Source: CAYNEO01 sp964396245
GTDB taxonomy: Bacteria > Zixibacteria > MSB-5A5 > GN15 > FEB-12
Direction: 5' to 3'
DNA length: 64,000 nt
Assembly (NCBI GenBank): GCA_964396245.1
Contig: CAYNEO010000013.1
Coordinates: forward strand, 7,550 to 71,549
How positions within the stretch are numbered: the stretch's first letter is position 1; each line of letters starts with the position of its first letter. The notes beneath the pieces are model-generated. The model was not told the origin of the DNA and made no database searches. It was given only the letters and a program-made list of their open reading frames with translations. Of this stretch, positions 49,441 through 58,549 are shown one piece after another. Position numbers and translations under genes: made by a program.

Positions 49441-51684
49441 ATGGCAAGAGAGCCCAAAGAGATCATTCAGTTTATCCGTTCGAAGTCCGATTATCCGATG
49501 CGCATAAAAGAGCTCGCAAAGGCGATGGACATTAGCGATTCGGAATATCCGGCTTTTCGACGAACGGTGAAGAAGCTCATCGATTCCGGTGATTTGGTCA
49601 AGCTGAAGCGGGGTCGAATCGGACCGGCGGATCAGCTGAATGTGGTTGTGGGTGCGATCAGCGTCAACCGAAGCGGAACCGGGTTTGTGCCTCGCGACGG
49701 CGATGAGCCGGACGTGCTGATTCCTCCGCCCGACGTGGGTACGGCGATCGACGGCGACAAGGTGATGGTTCGGCTGACCGGAAAGGTGCAGGGGAGGCAG
49801 GCCGGTACCGTAATTCGCGTTCTCGAGCGTGCCCGGCGCAATATCGTGGGCGTATTTCACACGGGACGCACATTCAGCTATGTCGTCCCGGACAACCCAC
49901 GCATTCAGAGAGACATATATATCAATCCCGAGGAAACGCTCGGAGCGGAAAACGGCGAAAAGGTGGTGGCGGTTCTGACCGCGTGGGAGAATCCGTATCT
50001 GAATCCGGAAGGGCGGGTAACCGAACGGATTGGCTTCCCCGGACAGCCGGGCGTGGACATGCTCGCGGTCATCAAGAGTTTCAACCTTCCGGAGGCATTT
50101 CCGGACGAGGTAATCGACGAGGCCGAGGAAGCGGCGGCGATCGACCTGAGCGATGAGTTCGCGCGTCGGCAAGACCACACCAAAAGGCAGATTTATACGA
50201 TCGACCCGGAGGACGCCAAGGACCACGACGATGCGGTTACGGTGGAGAGGACGGGGACCGGGTATCGGCTGGGCGTATATATAGCCGACGTTTCGTTTTT
50301 TGTTCGGGAGGGCACGGCCCTCGATAAAGAAGCCTTCGAGCGCGGCAACTCGGTCTATCTGCCCGGTATGGTCATTCCGATGCTTCCTGAGGCGCTGTCC
50401 AACGATGTGTGTTCATTGCGGCCGAACCGTCGACGGTTGGCGCATGGAATTACGATTGAGTTCGATTCACACGGCAAGATGCTGGATTGGACCATATTCG
50501 ACGCGGTTATCAACTCGCGCGCGAAATTGAGTTATGAGGAAGTACAGCACTTTTTCGACGGCGGGGAGGTGACGCAGAAAACAAAAAGGATAGGTGACAA
50601 CCTCGTAGCCGCGCGCGAACTGGCACAGATCCTGACACAGCGGCGATTTTCGGAGGGCTCGCTGGACTTCGACCTGCCCGAGGCAAAGATCATCATGGAT
50701 GAAAAAGGGGAGGTGATCGAGCTGAGAAACCGGATTCGGCTCGAGGCTCACCGGTTAGTCGAAGAATTCATGCTGGCGGCCAACCGGGCGGTGGCTCTCG
50801 ATGTTTTTCGGAGAGCAAAGCCGTTTCTCTATCGTGTTCATGCTAAACCGGACATGGAGAAACTCGAGGGGTTTTCCTATCTGGTCGGTCAGCTTGGTTA
50901 CAAGTTTCCGGTATCGCCCAACATGCGGCCGATTCAGTTCGCGCGTTTTTTGGACAAAATCAAGGACACGCCCGAGGCAGATTTTATTAACGAGTTGATG
51001 TTGCGCTCGATGCAGAAGGCGGTGTACCAGCGAGAGAATATCGGGCATTTCGGCCTGGCGTTTGCACACTACACGCATTTTACGTCGCCGATTCGTCGCT
51101 ATCCGGACCTGATCGTGCACCGGCTGCTTCGCAAGTTGCGTGAGGGCAAGTACACCGCGCCGTTCGCCAGGCGAGTGATATCGGTGATTGACCATGTCGG
51201 CGAACATTGCTCGGAGACGGAACGGGTTGCGGAAACTGCCGAACGACAGGCGGTGAAAATCAAACAGGTCCAGTACATGGCCAATCGTCTCGGGGATGAA
51301 TTCAACGGCGTGATATCGGGCGTGATGCCATACGGCTTTTTCGTGCGGCTGGAAAGTGTCGGGGTAGAGGGCCTGGTGCGGATGTCATCGATCGACGATG
51401 ATTACTACAACTACGATGAGCGACATTACCGGATTACGGGCCGGCGGCACGGACGGTCTTTCAGGCTCGGCGACCAGGTGAGAGTCGGGGTGCTCAAAGT
51501 CGACACGGTACGAAACGAAGTGGACCTGTTCCTTGCCGAGAAGAAGCGCGAGGCTAAGGCCAAAAAACAGCCGGTCAAGATGAGCAAGTCAAAAGGGATA
51601 AGGAAGAACGATAAACGGAAGCGGACAAAATCCACGCGGGCGGAGCCGAAGAAGAAGCGTACCGGAAGGCGGCGAAAGAAATGA
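49441..51684 (+). CDS. rnr: Ribonuclease R
   Basis: A 747-residue 3'-5' exoribonuclease that degrades structured RNA. It has an N-terminal winged-helix region (MRIKELAKAMDISDSEYPAF), cold-shock domains and the RNB catalytic domain with IDPEDAKDHDDAVTVE (the metal-binding aspartates). HFTSPIRRYPDLIVHRLL and the S1 domain (FNGVISGVMPYGFFVRLES) follow. The final 50 residues are a lysine/arginine tail, as in other RNase R proteins. There is no Shine-Dalgarno sequence before the ATG and the promoter sits very close. Confidence 0.96.
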   Translation: MAREPKEIIQFIRSKSDYPMRIKELAKAMDISDSEYPAFRRTVKKLIDSGDLVKLKRGRIGPADQLNVVVGAISVNRSGTGFVPRDGDEPDVLIPPPDVGTAIDGDKVMVRLTGKVQGRQAGTVIRVLERARRNIVGVFHTGRTFSYVVPDNPRIQRDIYINPEETLGAENGEKVVAVLTAWENPYLNPEGRVTERIGFPGQPGVDMLAVIKSFNLPEAFPDEVIDEAEEAAAIDLSDEFARRQDHTKRQIYTIDPEDAKDHDDAVTVERTGTGYRLGVYIADVSFFVREGTALDKEAFERGNSVYLPGMVIPMLPEALSNDVCSLRPNRRRLAHGITIEFDSHGKMLDWTIFDAVINSRAKLSYEEVQHFFDGGEVTQKTKRIGDNLVAARELAQILTQRRFSEGSLDFDLPEAKIIMDEKGEVIELRNRIRLEAHRLVEEFMLAANRAVALDVFRRAKPFLYRVHAKPDMEKLEGFSYLVGQLGYKFPVSPNMRPIQFARFLDKIKDTPEADFINELMLRSMQKAVYQRENIGHFGLAFAHYTHFTSPIRRYPDLIVHRLLRKLREGKYTAPFARRVISVIDHVGEHCSETERVAETAERQAVKIKQVQYMANRLGDEFNGVISGVMPYGFFVRLESVGVEGLVRMSSIDDDYYNYDERHYRITGRRHGRSFRLGDQVRVGVLKVDTVRNEVDLFLAEKKREAKAKKQPVKMSKSKGIRKNDKRKRTKSTRAEPKKKRTGRRRKK

Positions 51685-51727
51685 TTTCGTCGGTACCCGG
51701 CTCTGACTGTAACCGTTCTGTGGAGAT

Positions 51728-53152
51728 ATGCACTCGATGACAAACAGGGTGATCATACTCGCGGATATTAACTCACAGGATGGAGTCCAATGGGACAGGC
51801 TCGGTACGGTCGTGACCGAACTGTCCGAATTGTATCAGTCGGTAAAGGAGTCGACGTTCGAACTCTTGCTGGTGGATGAGAACCGGATAGACATGACCCC
51901 CGGCATTGCCATGAAGCTGCACCGGTACAATTCACTTATGGATATCTGGAGTCTTGTCAGCGACGAGTATCCACCGGCGCCGGTCGAGAGAGTGTTCGAT
52001 GGTCAAATCAGCCGGAATCTGGGACAGGAGGGGCTGGCCAAGAAGATCGGGCGGATTCTCGAGGATAAGGAGCTGATGAGCCGGTACCGGATGATCGGCC
52101 GCAGCGCGAAACTGAAAGCGGTGGCGCGGACCATTCAGCGTATCGCGCCTACGGATGTTTCGGTGCTGATAGTGGGGCCGTCGGGCTCCGGCAAGGAACT
52201 GGTGGCGCAGGCGCTTCACCGAGAATCGGACCGACACGATAAGTCGTTTGTGGCGATCAATTGCGGGGCGCTGGCGGAAGGGGTGCTGGAATCGGAGTTG
52301 TTCGGTCACGAGAAGGGTGCCTTTACCGGGTCGGTGGCGAAGCGGGAAGGTTTGTTTCACAAAGCTGAGGGGGGCACGATCTTTCTCGATGAAATCGGCG
52401 AGATGAAGCCGGACACGCAGGTGAAGTTGCTGCGGGTCCTGGAGGATGGTACCTACTACCCGGTAGGTTCCTCGACTCCGAACCGCGCCGATGTTCGGGT
52501 GATCGCGGCGACCAACCGTGACCTGACCGAGGCGATCGCCGACAAAAGTTTTCGCGAGGACCTGTATTTCCGGATCAGTGTGGTAAAAGTGATTGTGCCG
52601 CCATTACTCGAACGTAAGTATGATATTCAACCGCTACTGCATTATTTCTGGAAAGATCATCCGGGGCTGACCTACTCGGACGCTGCCCTGGAGCTTCTGA
52701 TGCGCTACAATTGGCCGGGGAATGTCCGGCAGTTGCGGAATTTCGCGACAAGAATGGCGGCGTTCAAGCAGAAAGGGACGGTCGACAGGGAGGATGTCGA
52801 GCGCTACCTGTCGGAACAGTATGCGACCGCGACGCACCTTCCGGTGTCAACCGGCCGGACGGTGGAAGAAGCCGGTCACGAGTTGATTTACCGGGCCATC
52901 ATGCAACTGGGCAACGAGATTCGGTTGTTGCGGGATCTCATTACCTCGCACCTGCCGTCGGAACCGGCGCCGGGCGAATTTGGCGAGGAAGCGGCCCGGG
53001 TTGGCGAAGCTCAGACTATGGACGACATGGAACGAATCATGATAGAACGCACGCTGAGAGAGACCGGCGGCAACCGCAAGGAAACCGCGCGGCGTCTTGG
53101 TATCGGCGAAAGAACCCTTTACCGAAAGTTGAGCAAGTACAACATAACGTAG
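51728..53152 (+). CDS. Sigma-54-dependent transcriptional activator (bEBP)
   Basis: A 474-residue enhancer-binding protein. The first 110 residues look like a weak receiver-type domain (VIILADINS, FELLLVDENRIDMTP) whose acidic pocket is only partly kept, so phosphorylation is uncertain. The AAA+ domain has Walker A GPSGSGKELVAQALH, the sigma-54 contact loop GAFTGS and GGTIFLDEIGEM. The C-terminal Fis-type HTH is GGNRKETARRLGIGERTLYRKL. No histidine kinase is adjacent. It sits one base ahead of the outer-membrane protein gene, so it may control that surface-protein operon or other sigma-54 genes. Confidence 0.93.
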   Translation: MHSMTNRVIILADINSQDGVQWDRLGTVVTELSELYQSVKESTFELLLVDENRIDMTPGIAMKLHRYNSLMDIWSLVSDEYPPAPVERVFDGQISRNLGQEGLAKKIGRILEDKELMSRYRMIGRSAKLKAVARTIQRIAPTDVSVLIVGPSGSGKELVAQALHRESDRHDKSFVAINCGALAEGVLESELFGHEKGAFTGSVAKREGLFHKAEGGTIFLDEIGEMKPDTQVKLLRVLEDGTYYPVGSSTPNRADVRVIAATNRDLTEAIADKSFREDLYFRISVVKVIVPPLLERKYDIQPLLHYFWKDHPGLTYSDAALELLMRYNWPGNVRQLRNFATRMAAFKQKGTVDREDVERYLSEQYATATHLPVSTGRTVEEAGHELIYRAIMQLGNEIRLLRDLITSHLPSEPAPGEFGEEAARVGEAQTMDDMERIMIERTLRETGGNRKETARRLGIGERTLYRKLSKYNIT

Positions 53153-53153
53153 C

Positions 53154-54791
53154 ATGATGAAAACAGTCCGCGCCTTGACAGCTGCACTGGTGCTTCTGTC
53201 GGGAGGGGTTGGTCGGACACAGCAGTTATCGACGACGGTATTCCCTTCCGAAGACGAGCTCTACGAAGCACTCCAGAATAACGAAATCGACTATTATCAG
53301 TACCTGATACTGCGGGAAATTGCCCAGCACGGCATCGACTCGGGCACGCAGTACCTTCTCGACGAAATTCCCAATCTCCTTTTTATCCAGTCAGATTCTA
53401 CCGGCACGCTGACCGCCCTTGAGTCCGAGCAGGCTGCCTTGTTCAGGGAAACGAACCGGGAGGAACGTGCCAGGCGATGGCGAATTCGGTATGGTCATTA
53501 CCAGTCGCTGGACGACGAAAGCCGCCGGCAGTATCGACTGTCGGTAGCGACGGAACTGAACTCGCACTGGCGCGCAACATTTAACATCAATCGGGAGTAC
53601 TCCGGGCGGGAGCGCTGGGTGCGCCGAGCGGTGGCGTACCGAAATTCACGTGGATCGGTGCGTCGTTTTGAACTGGGTTCCTTGAGTGCGCGTCTGGGGC
53701 TGGGAACGGTCATTGGTTACCGGGGAAAGTTGCTCGGTTTCTCGGACCAACTCAACGGTGAATCTTTCTTATTTCCGGACTATGGTGGAATAAACGGGGT
53801 GTATCTGGACACGCGGGCCGTGGGTATAAGAACACAGGTAGTCGGGTCGGTGAATCGTGATGAATCGCATTCTCTTTTGACTGCGGGCAGTATGGTTTCC
53901 AAGGCCTCGGGTCGGCTTCGGCCGGGAGTTATTTTCGGAATGAACCGGTTGAGGAATCGCACTTCTGGTGAGACGCTGGTTGATTTCAAGACGGCGGGCA
54001 ATCTGTATTTCAGATATGGCGCCGGTGTGGTCACTATCGAGGCAGCCGAGCAGTTTACCGACCTCAGGCGAAGTCGCGCCGCGGTCGTAGAAGGAAAACA
54101 CCGGCTATCGATGGCGGAGATTGACTATGCGCTGTGGTCGTATGGACGCGATTACCTCGATCTTTCATCGGGCAGCAAAGCGGTGTGGTTGACATGCCGG
54201 GAAGTTCTCGATCCGGTCGGCTACGAACTGTCTACGCGGCGAAAAGGTCAGACAGGTTTTCTGGTCAGGACGGTGGTTCAACTCGAAACAGGCTGGGAAC
54301 TGGCCAATTCGGCTATTTTGGCACGTTTGAACCGGGATACCTCGAGGGCAGAGCTGTTCAGCTCTCTTCGCAGGCAGTGGAGCCAACGCTTTTCCACGCA
54401 GGTGGATTACCTGGCCAGAAACCGGGAACGAAACGGGATAAGCGGCTATCGGAAGGATTTTACCCGGAGAGTTCGCTTTGAGATCAGATTTGCCACTGGT
54501 GATCTGTCCTTTAGGAGTTATATTGGCTATACCACTGACAATCAAGAGGGTGACTACATTTCGCTGTTTGGTGCGATACGAGGTCATCTGAAAGGATTTG
54601 GCGTAGTGGAAGCCTGGTCGAATGTCAGCCGTTTGGCCGACAGCATTGAATACTGGTACATGTTCTTCCGATATAAACAACAACTGGTCGATGACATTAC
54701 GCTGGCGGTGAAATTCGCGACAGAGTATCATTCGGGTGGTAGTGACCGGTTTCGCCCGCTATTGTCTGTGGAGATAAACTCGCAGCTATGA
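53154..54791 (+). CDS. Predicted outer-membrane beta-barrel protein
   Basis: A 545-residue protein with a signal peptide (ATG at 53154; KTVRALTAALVLLSGGVG). After an acidic helical N-terminal part (SEDELYEALQNNEIDYYQYL) the rest shows amphipathic strand patterns rich in Arg, Tyr and Gly with turns every 10-15 residues, ending RPLLSVEINSQL. This suggests a large outer-membrane barrel, and similar proteins in FCB genomes are hypothetical. I do not recognise a specific family. It is packed between the sigma-54 activator and the lamin-tail gene, with a four-base overlap to the latter. Confidence 0.6.
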   Translation: MMKTVRALTAALVLLSGGVGRTQQLSTTVFPSEDELYEALQNNEIDYYQYLILREIAQHGIDSGTQYLLDEIPNLLFIQSDSTGTLTALESEQAALFRETNREERARRWRIRYGHYQSLDDESRRQYRLSVATELNSHWRATFNINREYSGRERWVRRAVAYRNSRGSVRRFELGSLSARLGLGTVIGYRGKLLGFSDQLNGESFLFPDYGGINGVYLDTRAVGIRTQVVGSVNRDESHSLLTAGSMVSKASGRLRPGVIFGMNRLRNRTSGETLVDFKTAGNLYFRYGAGVVTIEAAEQFTDLRRSRAAVVEGKHRLSMAEIDYALWSYGRDYLDLSSGSKAVWLTCREVLDPVGYELSTRRKGQTGFLVRTVVQLETGWELANSAILARLNRDTSRAELFSSLRRQWSQRFSTQVDYLARNRERNGISGYRKDFTRRVRFEIRFATGDLSFRSYIGYTTDNQEGDYISLFGAIRGHLKGFGVVEAWSNVSRLADSIEYWYMFFRYKQQLVDDITLAVKFATEYHSGGSDRFRPLLSVEINSQL

Positions 54792-56422
54792 AATATCTAC
54801 CGGCGGCATTCTTCTCGCTTATGGTGCTGATCCTGTCGGCCAAACCGGCATCGGCAGGTCTCGTGATCAACGAGGTCCTGGCCAATGAACCGGGGCAGGA
54901 GACAACGCTGGAGTGGGTGGAGCTTTACAACGACAGTTCCGAAGCAATCGACCTGCTGCCTTATGATCTCTATGTCGACGGCTTACAGCGACGGCTATCG
55001 GGTGTAATCGAGCCATATCATTATTTCATCGTCTGCCGCAAGCTCTTCTCCGATACTATCTCGCGCGGGTTTGAAGGAGTCTGGGGAAACAACTCCGGAG
55101 TCTGGGGCGACAGTCCCGAAGAAAACTACGCGCGGCCGTTCCAGACTTCGTTTTCGCTGCGCAACTACAGCGGCTCGCTGGTGATAAGGGACAATTTCCT
55201 GACAACGATATCGGTCTTTTCCTGGAATCAGAGCGGAGCCGACGGTAAATCGTGGGAACGGGTTTCCCCCGGCGTGTCGACAATCGGGCAGTCAATAGAT
55301 TTCAGCGGCTCAACTCCCGGTACGGTCAATTCGCTGACGCCGCTTTCGAATGATCTTTCGCTTGATTCGGCGGCAGTGGCATCCGAACTCGGCGGAGCGA
55401 GGCTTTCGTTTATCATCCGTAATCGCGGGTTGAATCCCCTTTCCGGAAAAGACCTGACTGTCTACCGGTACAACCCGCAGGATTCGCTCGATGACAGCGA
55501 TGTTCTGGCGACACTGGATGTCCCGGGGCTGCTTCCGGATTCGGTCGCTATTGTCAGTACGACGGTTACGCTCAGCAAGCTCTATGTGCACCTGGGTGCG
55601 GTGCTCCAGGATGACGACCGCCTGCGGAACAACCGACGCGACTTTTATGCACCCGGAGCGGACTACCCGCCGGTGCGACTTTCCGAGTGTCTTCCGAATC
55701 CAACCGGCAACCTGCAGTCGGAATGGATCGAACTGTACAACCGTCATGATTCGACAATAGACCTTTCAGGCTGGTATATCGGTGATTCGGTCGGCAGTTA
55801 TCTGATTACGGCCGGTTCACTGACGGTAGATGCCGGGCAGTACGTTGTTCTGGTGCAGGACAGCGTGTATTTTTCATTTTTCTATCCGGATTTTGCCGGT
55901 CAGTATTTCGAGCCGGCGCAGTGGCCAACGCTCAACAACGATGGCGACGTTATCCGTCTGATCGATACGTACGGTATCGAGGCTGACCGATTTGCATATG
56001 AATCCGCCTATGACAGCAACTACACGTGGGCTCGTTCGGGACGGACCGGACAGGAGGACAGGTGGGGTCGCTCGGTAACATCCGGCGGATCACCCGGCGA
56101 GCCGAACAAGATTGTCCTGTACAACGGAAGCACGAAGATTTACACGGAGCCGCAGATATTCAGCCCCAACAATGACGGTATCGAGGATGTCGTGACGATC
56201 GGGGTGGAAGCGCCCGAGGCGGATACTTACACTCTGAAGATATATGATCGGCAGGGTCGGGTGGTGAAGACATTCCTTGACGGTCAGTCATCGCTTCAGG
56301 CCGAGTTTGTATGGGATGGGAAGTCCGACGACGGCAAGCAGCAGCCCATAGGTATTTATATCGTCTATTTTGAAGCCGTCGGTGTCGAGTCGACCAAAAC
56401 AACCGTTGTCATAGCCCGGTGA
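54788..56422 (+). CDS. Secreted lamin-tail-domain protein with CHU_C/FlgD-like C-terminus
   Basis: A 544-residue exported protein (signal KYLPAAFFSLMVLILSAKPASA). Residues of about 24-130 and 296-405 are two lamin-tail domains (LVINEVLANEP with LEWVELYNDS, and LSECLPNPTG with SEWIELYNRHDS then IDLSGWYIGD). The C-terminal 90 residues (IFSPNNDGIEDVV, YTLKIYDRQGRVVKTF, FVWDGKSDDGKQQPIGIYIVY) match the CHU_C/FlgD Ig-like module. In Bacteroidetes this module acts as a type B sorting signal for the type IX secretion system. Whether this organism has that system is not shown here. Confidence 0.85.
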   Translation: MKYLPAAFFSLMVLILSAKPASAGLVINEVLANEPGQETTLEWVELYNDSSEAIDLLPYDLYVDGLQRRLSGVIEPYHYFIVCRKLFSDTISRGFEGVWGNNSGVWGDSPEENYARPFQTSFSLRNYSGSLVIRDNFLTTISVFSWNQSGADGKSWERVSPGVSTIGQSIDFSGSTPGTVNSLTPLSNDLSLDSAAVASELGGARLSFIIRNRGLNPLSGKDLTVYRYNPQDSLDDSDVLATLDVPGLLPDSVAIVSTTVTLSKLYVHLGAVLQDDDRLRNNRRDFYAPGADYPPVRLSECLPNPTGNLQSEWIELYNRHDSTIDLSGWYIGDSVGSYLITAGSLTVDAGQYVVLVQDSVYFSFFYPDFAGQYFEPAQWPTLNNDGDVIRLIDTYGIEADRFAYESAYDSNYTWARSGRTGQEDRWGRSVTSGGSPGEPNKIVLYNGSTKIYTEPQIFSPNNDGIEDVVTIGVEAPEADTYTLKIYDRQGRVVKTFLDGQSSLQAEFVWDGKSDDGKQQPIGIYIVYFEAVGVESTKTTVVIAR

Positions 56423-56424
56423 CC

Positions 56425-57264
56425 ATGAAAAGAACCGTGTTGACGATCATTGTCGTATTGGCTGCATCGTCGCAGATCGCGGCCTTCGACTTCATCCGCG
56501 GCCAGGGAAACGGCATGGGGCAGACCGTGATGCTTTCGCACTCCTCGCCGACAACGCTGGTGAACGTACCATCGGGAGGTCTGTCTCCGGGTGAGTGGCG
56601 GATTGAAACGGGCTATAACCGCATGTACGACCTCTCGGAACTCGATCAGTTTTTCCTTGCCGGGGCATACCGATATCGATGGCTGATATTCTCGCTGGGT
56701 GTTTCGAATCTGGGTCAGAGTGATCTGTATTCGGAGCTTACCGGCAAGCTGGGTGTCGCTTACCGCTATGACTCGCTTTCGGTGGGATTGACCGTGTCGG
56801 GACGGAAACTGGATTTTGGCGGCGGGTACGGCAGTCTCAACGCGATTACAATGGGCGCGGGTGCATCGTACCGCACAAAACGATTTTACGCCGCAGTGAT
56901 CGGCGACAATCTCATCCCGCCGAGCTTTCATCCCAACGCAGTCAAGGAGAATCCGTATTTCTCGCTTTACGGTGAATTCATGGGAAAGGAATCGTTTGCC
57001 GTAACCGGCCGGATCACGATGGAGAAGGATCAGGACGTGCAGCTTGCGCTCGGTCAGAAGATATTCGTGTCCGACTATGGCTCGCTATTTTGGGGAATCG
57101 GTTCCAATCCACTGGAGTTCGGCGGCGGTCTGGAGATCGTGTACAACAACAGTTATATTTCCTACGCGTTTTCGAGCCATCCCGTGCTTGGCCTGTCGCA
57201 CACTATTTCCGTATCTTATGGCATGGGAGCCAAATCACGTAGCCAGGGTGATGACTTTAAGTAA
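56425..57264 (+). CDS. PorV/PorQ-like outer-membrane protein
   Basis: A 280-residue protein with a signal peptide (KRTVLTIIVVLAASSQIAA). GQGNGMGQTVML near the mature N-terminus and PSGGLSPGEWRIETGYNRM mimic the GARxxGMG / NPAGL region of PorV/PorQ barrels. The C-terminus (ISYAFSSHPVLGLSHTISVSYGMG) closely follows the family's closing strands. In Bacteroidetes PorV carries cargo of the type IX secretion system, here matching the CHU_C-type neighbour just upstream. A GTG at 56419 overlapping the previous stop is an alternative start. The dGTPase gene begins inside its 3' end. Confidence 0.72.
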   Translation: MKRTVLTIIVVLAASSQIAAFDFIRGQGNGMGQTVMLSHSSPTTLVNVPSGGLSPGEWRIETGYNRMYDLSELDQFFLAGAYRYRWLIFSLGVSNLGQSDLYSELTGKLGVAYRYDSLSVGLTVSGRKLDFGGGYGSLNAITMGAGASYRTKRFYAAVIGDNLIPPSFHPNAVKENPYFSLYGEFMGKESFAVTGRITMEKDQDVQLALGQKIFVSDYGSLFWGIGSNPLEFGGGLEIVYNNSYISYAFSSHPVLGLSHTISVSYGMGAKSRSQGDDFK

Positions 57265-58405
57265 CCGGATCGATATCGAAGCGCGCGAGCGCGAAACGTT
57301 GGCGTCGTATGCCGCCCTGGCGGCGGAGTCCCGCGGCCGGGTTTTCCCACAGGCTGAACATCCCCTGCGCACCGCTTTCCAACGCGACCGCGACCGGATA
57401 GTCCACTCCACCGCTTTTCGCCGCATGGAATACAAGACGCAGGTGTTTCTGCCGCATGAAGGCGATCACCTGCGGACGCGTCTGACTCATTCAATCGAAG
57501 TGGCGCAAATCAGCCGCACGATGGCGCGATGCCTTCGACTCAATGAGGACCTCACCGAGGCGATTGCGCTGGTTCACGATCTCGGTCATACGCCGTTCGG
57601 GCACTCCGGGGAGGACGTCCTCAATGATCTGCTGAAAAACTCGGGAGGGTTTAACCACAATTTACAATCACTGCGGGTGGTCGATCTATTGGAACAACGG
57701 TATCCCGAATATCCCGGACTCAATTTGACCTATGAAGTTCGGGAGGGGATAGTCAAGCACGAGACCTGGAAGCGGATTGCGCATCCGGATTTCACCGAGG
57801 CGGACCACCCGACCCTGGAAGCTTCGCTGGTCGATACCGCCGATGAAATCGCCTATAACGGGCATGATATCGATGACGGCATTCGGGCGGGGATGATTAC
57901 GCTCGATGAAGTTCGCAAACTCGCTATCTGGCGGGCCGAGCCTGACGGCTTCAAGAATCCGTTTACGAGCGGTCATAACTTTGACTCGCTGTCGCAGGAC
58001 CAGAAACGGTACGCCGTGGTGCGGTTTCTGGTCAATCTCATGGTGACCGATGTTCTGATCGAGACCGAGAAACAGATCGATCGTTTTGATATCGCGTCTG
58101 TCGATTCGGTCCGTCACGCGCCCGAAAAGATCTGCCGGTATTCCGCCGAGATTGCGCGGTTGGTTGCCGAGCTGAAAGCGTTCCTGATGGAACATGTTTA
58201 CCGGAATGAACAGTTGGTCAAGAAGGCGGAACGGGCGGAGAGGATCATGCGGATGTTATTCGAGAAGTTCCGCGAGAATCCGAAGCTGATGCCGGAGCGG
58301 TTTCAGGAGATGCTCCTGACGGAAGACACCGAGATAGTTATCGCGGATTATATCGCAGGCATGACCGACCGGTATGCCGAAAAGCGGTATGAGGAATTGA
58401 TCTGA
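57251..58405 (+). CDS. dGTP triphosphohydrolase-like HD-domain protein
   Basis: 384 residues from the ATG at 57251, preceded by AGGG; it overlaps the PorV-like gene by 14 bases. HPLRTAFQRDRDRIVHSTAFRRMEYKTQVF is the family opening (two blocks, about residues 36-65). The HD metal motif is THSIEVAQ and VHDLGHTPFGHSGED. DEIAYNGHDIDDGI and the C-terminal helices complete the type 2 dGTPase pattern. It hydrolyses dNTPs to deoxynucleosides and triphosphate, or has a related role. The overlap with a surface-protein gene is unusual but probably only reflects dense packing. Confidence 0.93.
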   Translation: MTLSNRIDIEARERETLASYAALAAESRGRVFPQAEHPLRTAFQRDRDRIVHSTAFRRMEYKTQVFLPHEGDHLRTRLTHSIEVAQISRTMARCLRLNEDLTEAIALVHDLGHTPFGHSGEDVLNDLLKNSGGFNHNLQSLRVVDLLEQRYPEYPGLNLTYEVREGIVKHETWKRIAHPDFTEADHPTLEASLVDTADEIAYNGHDIDDGIRAGMITLDEVRKLAIWRAEPDGFKNPFTSGHNFDSLSQDQKRYAVVRFLVNLMVTDVLIETEKQIDRFDIASVDSVRHAPEKICRYSAEIARLVAELKAFLMEHVYRNEQLVKKAERAERIMRMLFEKFRENPKLMPERFQEMLLTEDTEIVIADYIAGMTDRYAEKRYEELI

Positions 58406-58449
58406 TTGCTCAACAATCTCTCGTTGTCCTGACTGCATGCTTGCTACAA

Positions 58450-58549
58450 NNNNNNNNNNNNNNNNNNNNNNNNNNNNNNNNNNNNNNNNNNNNNNNNNNN
58501 NNNNNNNNNNNNNNNNNNNNNNNNNNNNNNNNNNNNNNNNNNNNNNNNN
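58450..58549. other. Assembly gap of 100 Ns
   Basis: Exactly 100 unknown bases, the usual placeholder length for a scaffold join, so the true gap size is unknown. The gap removes the start of the next gene. Confidence 0.98.
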
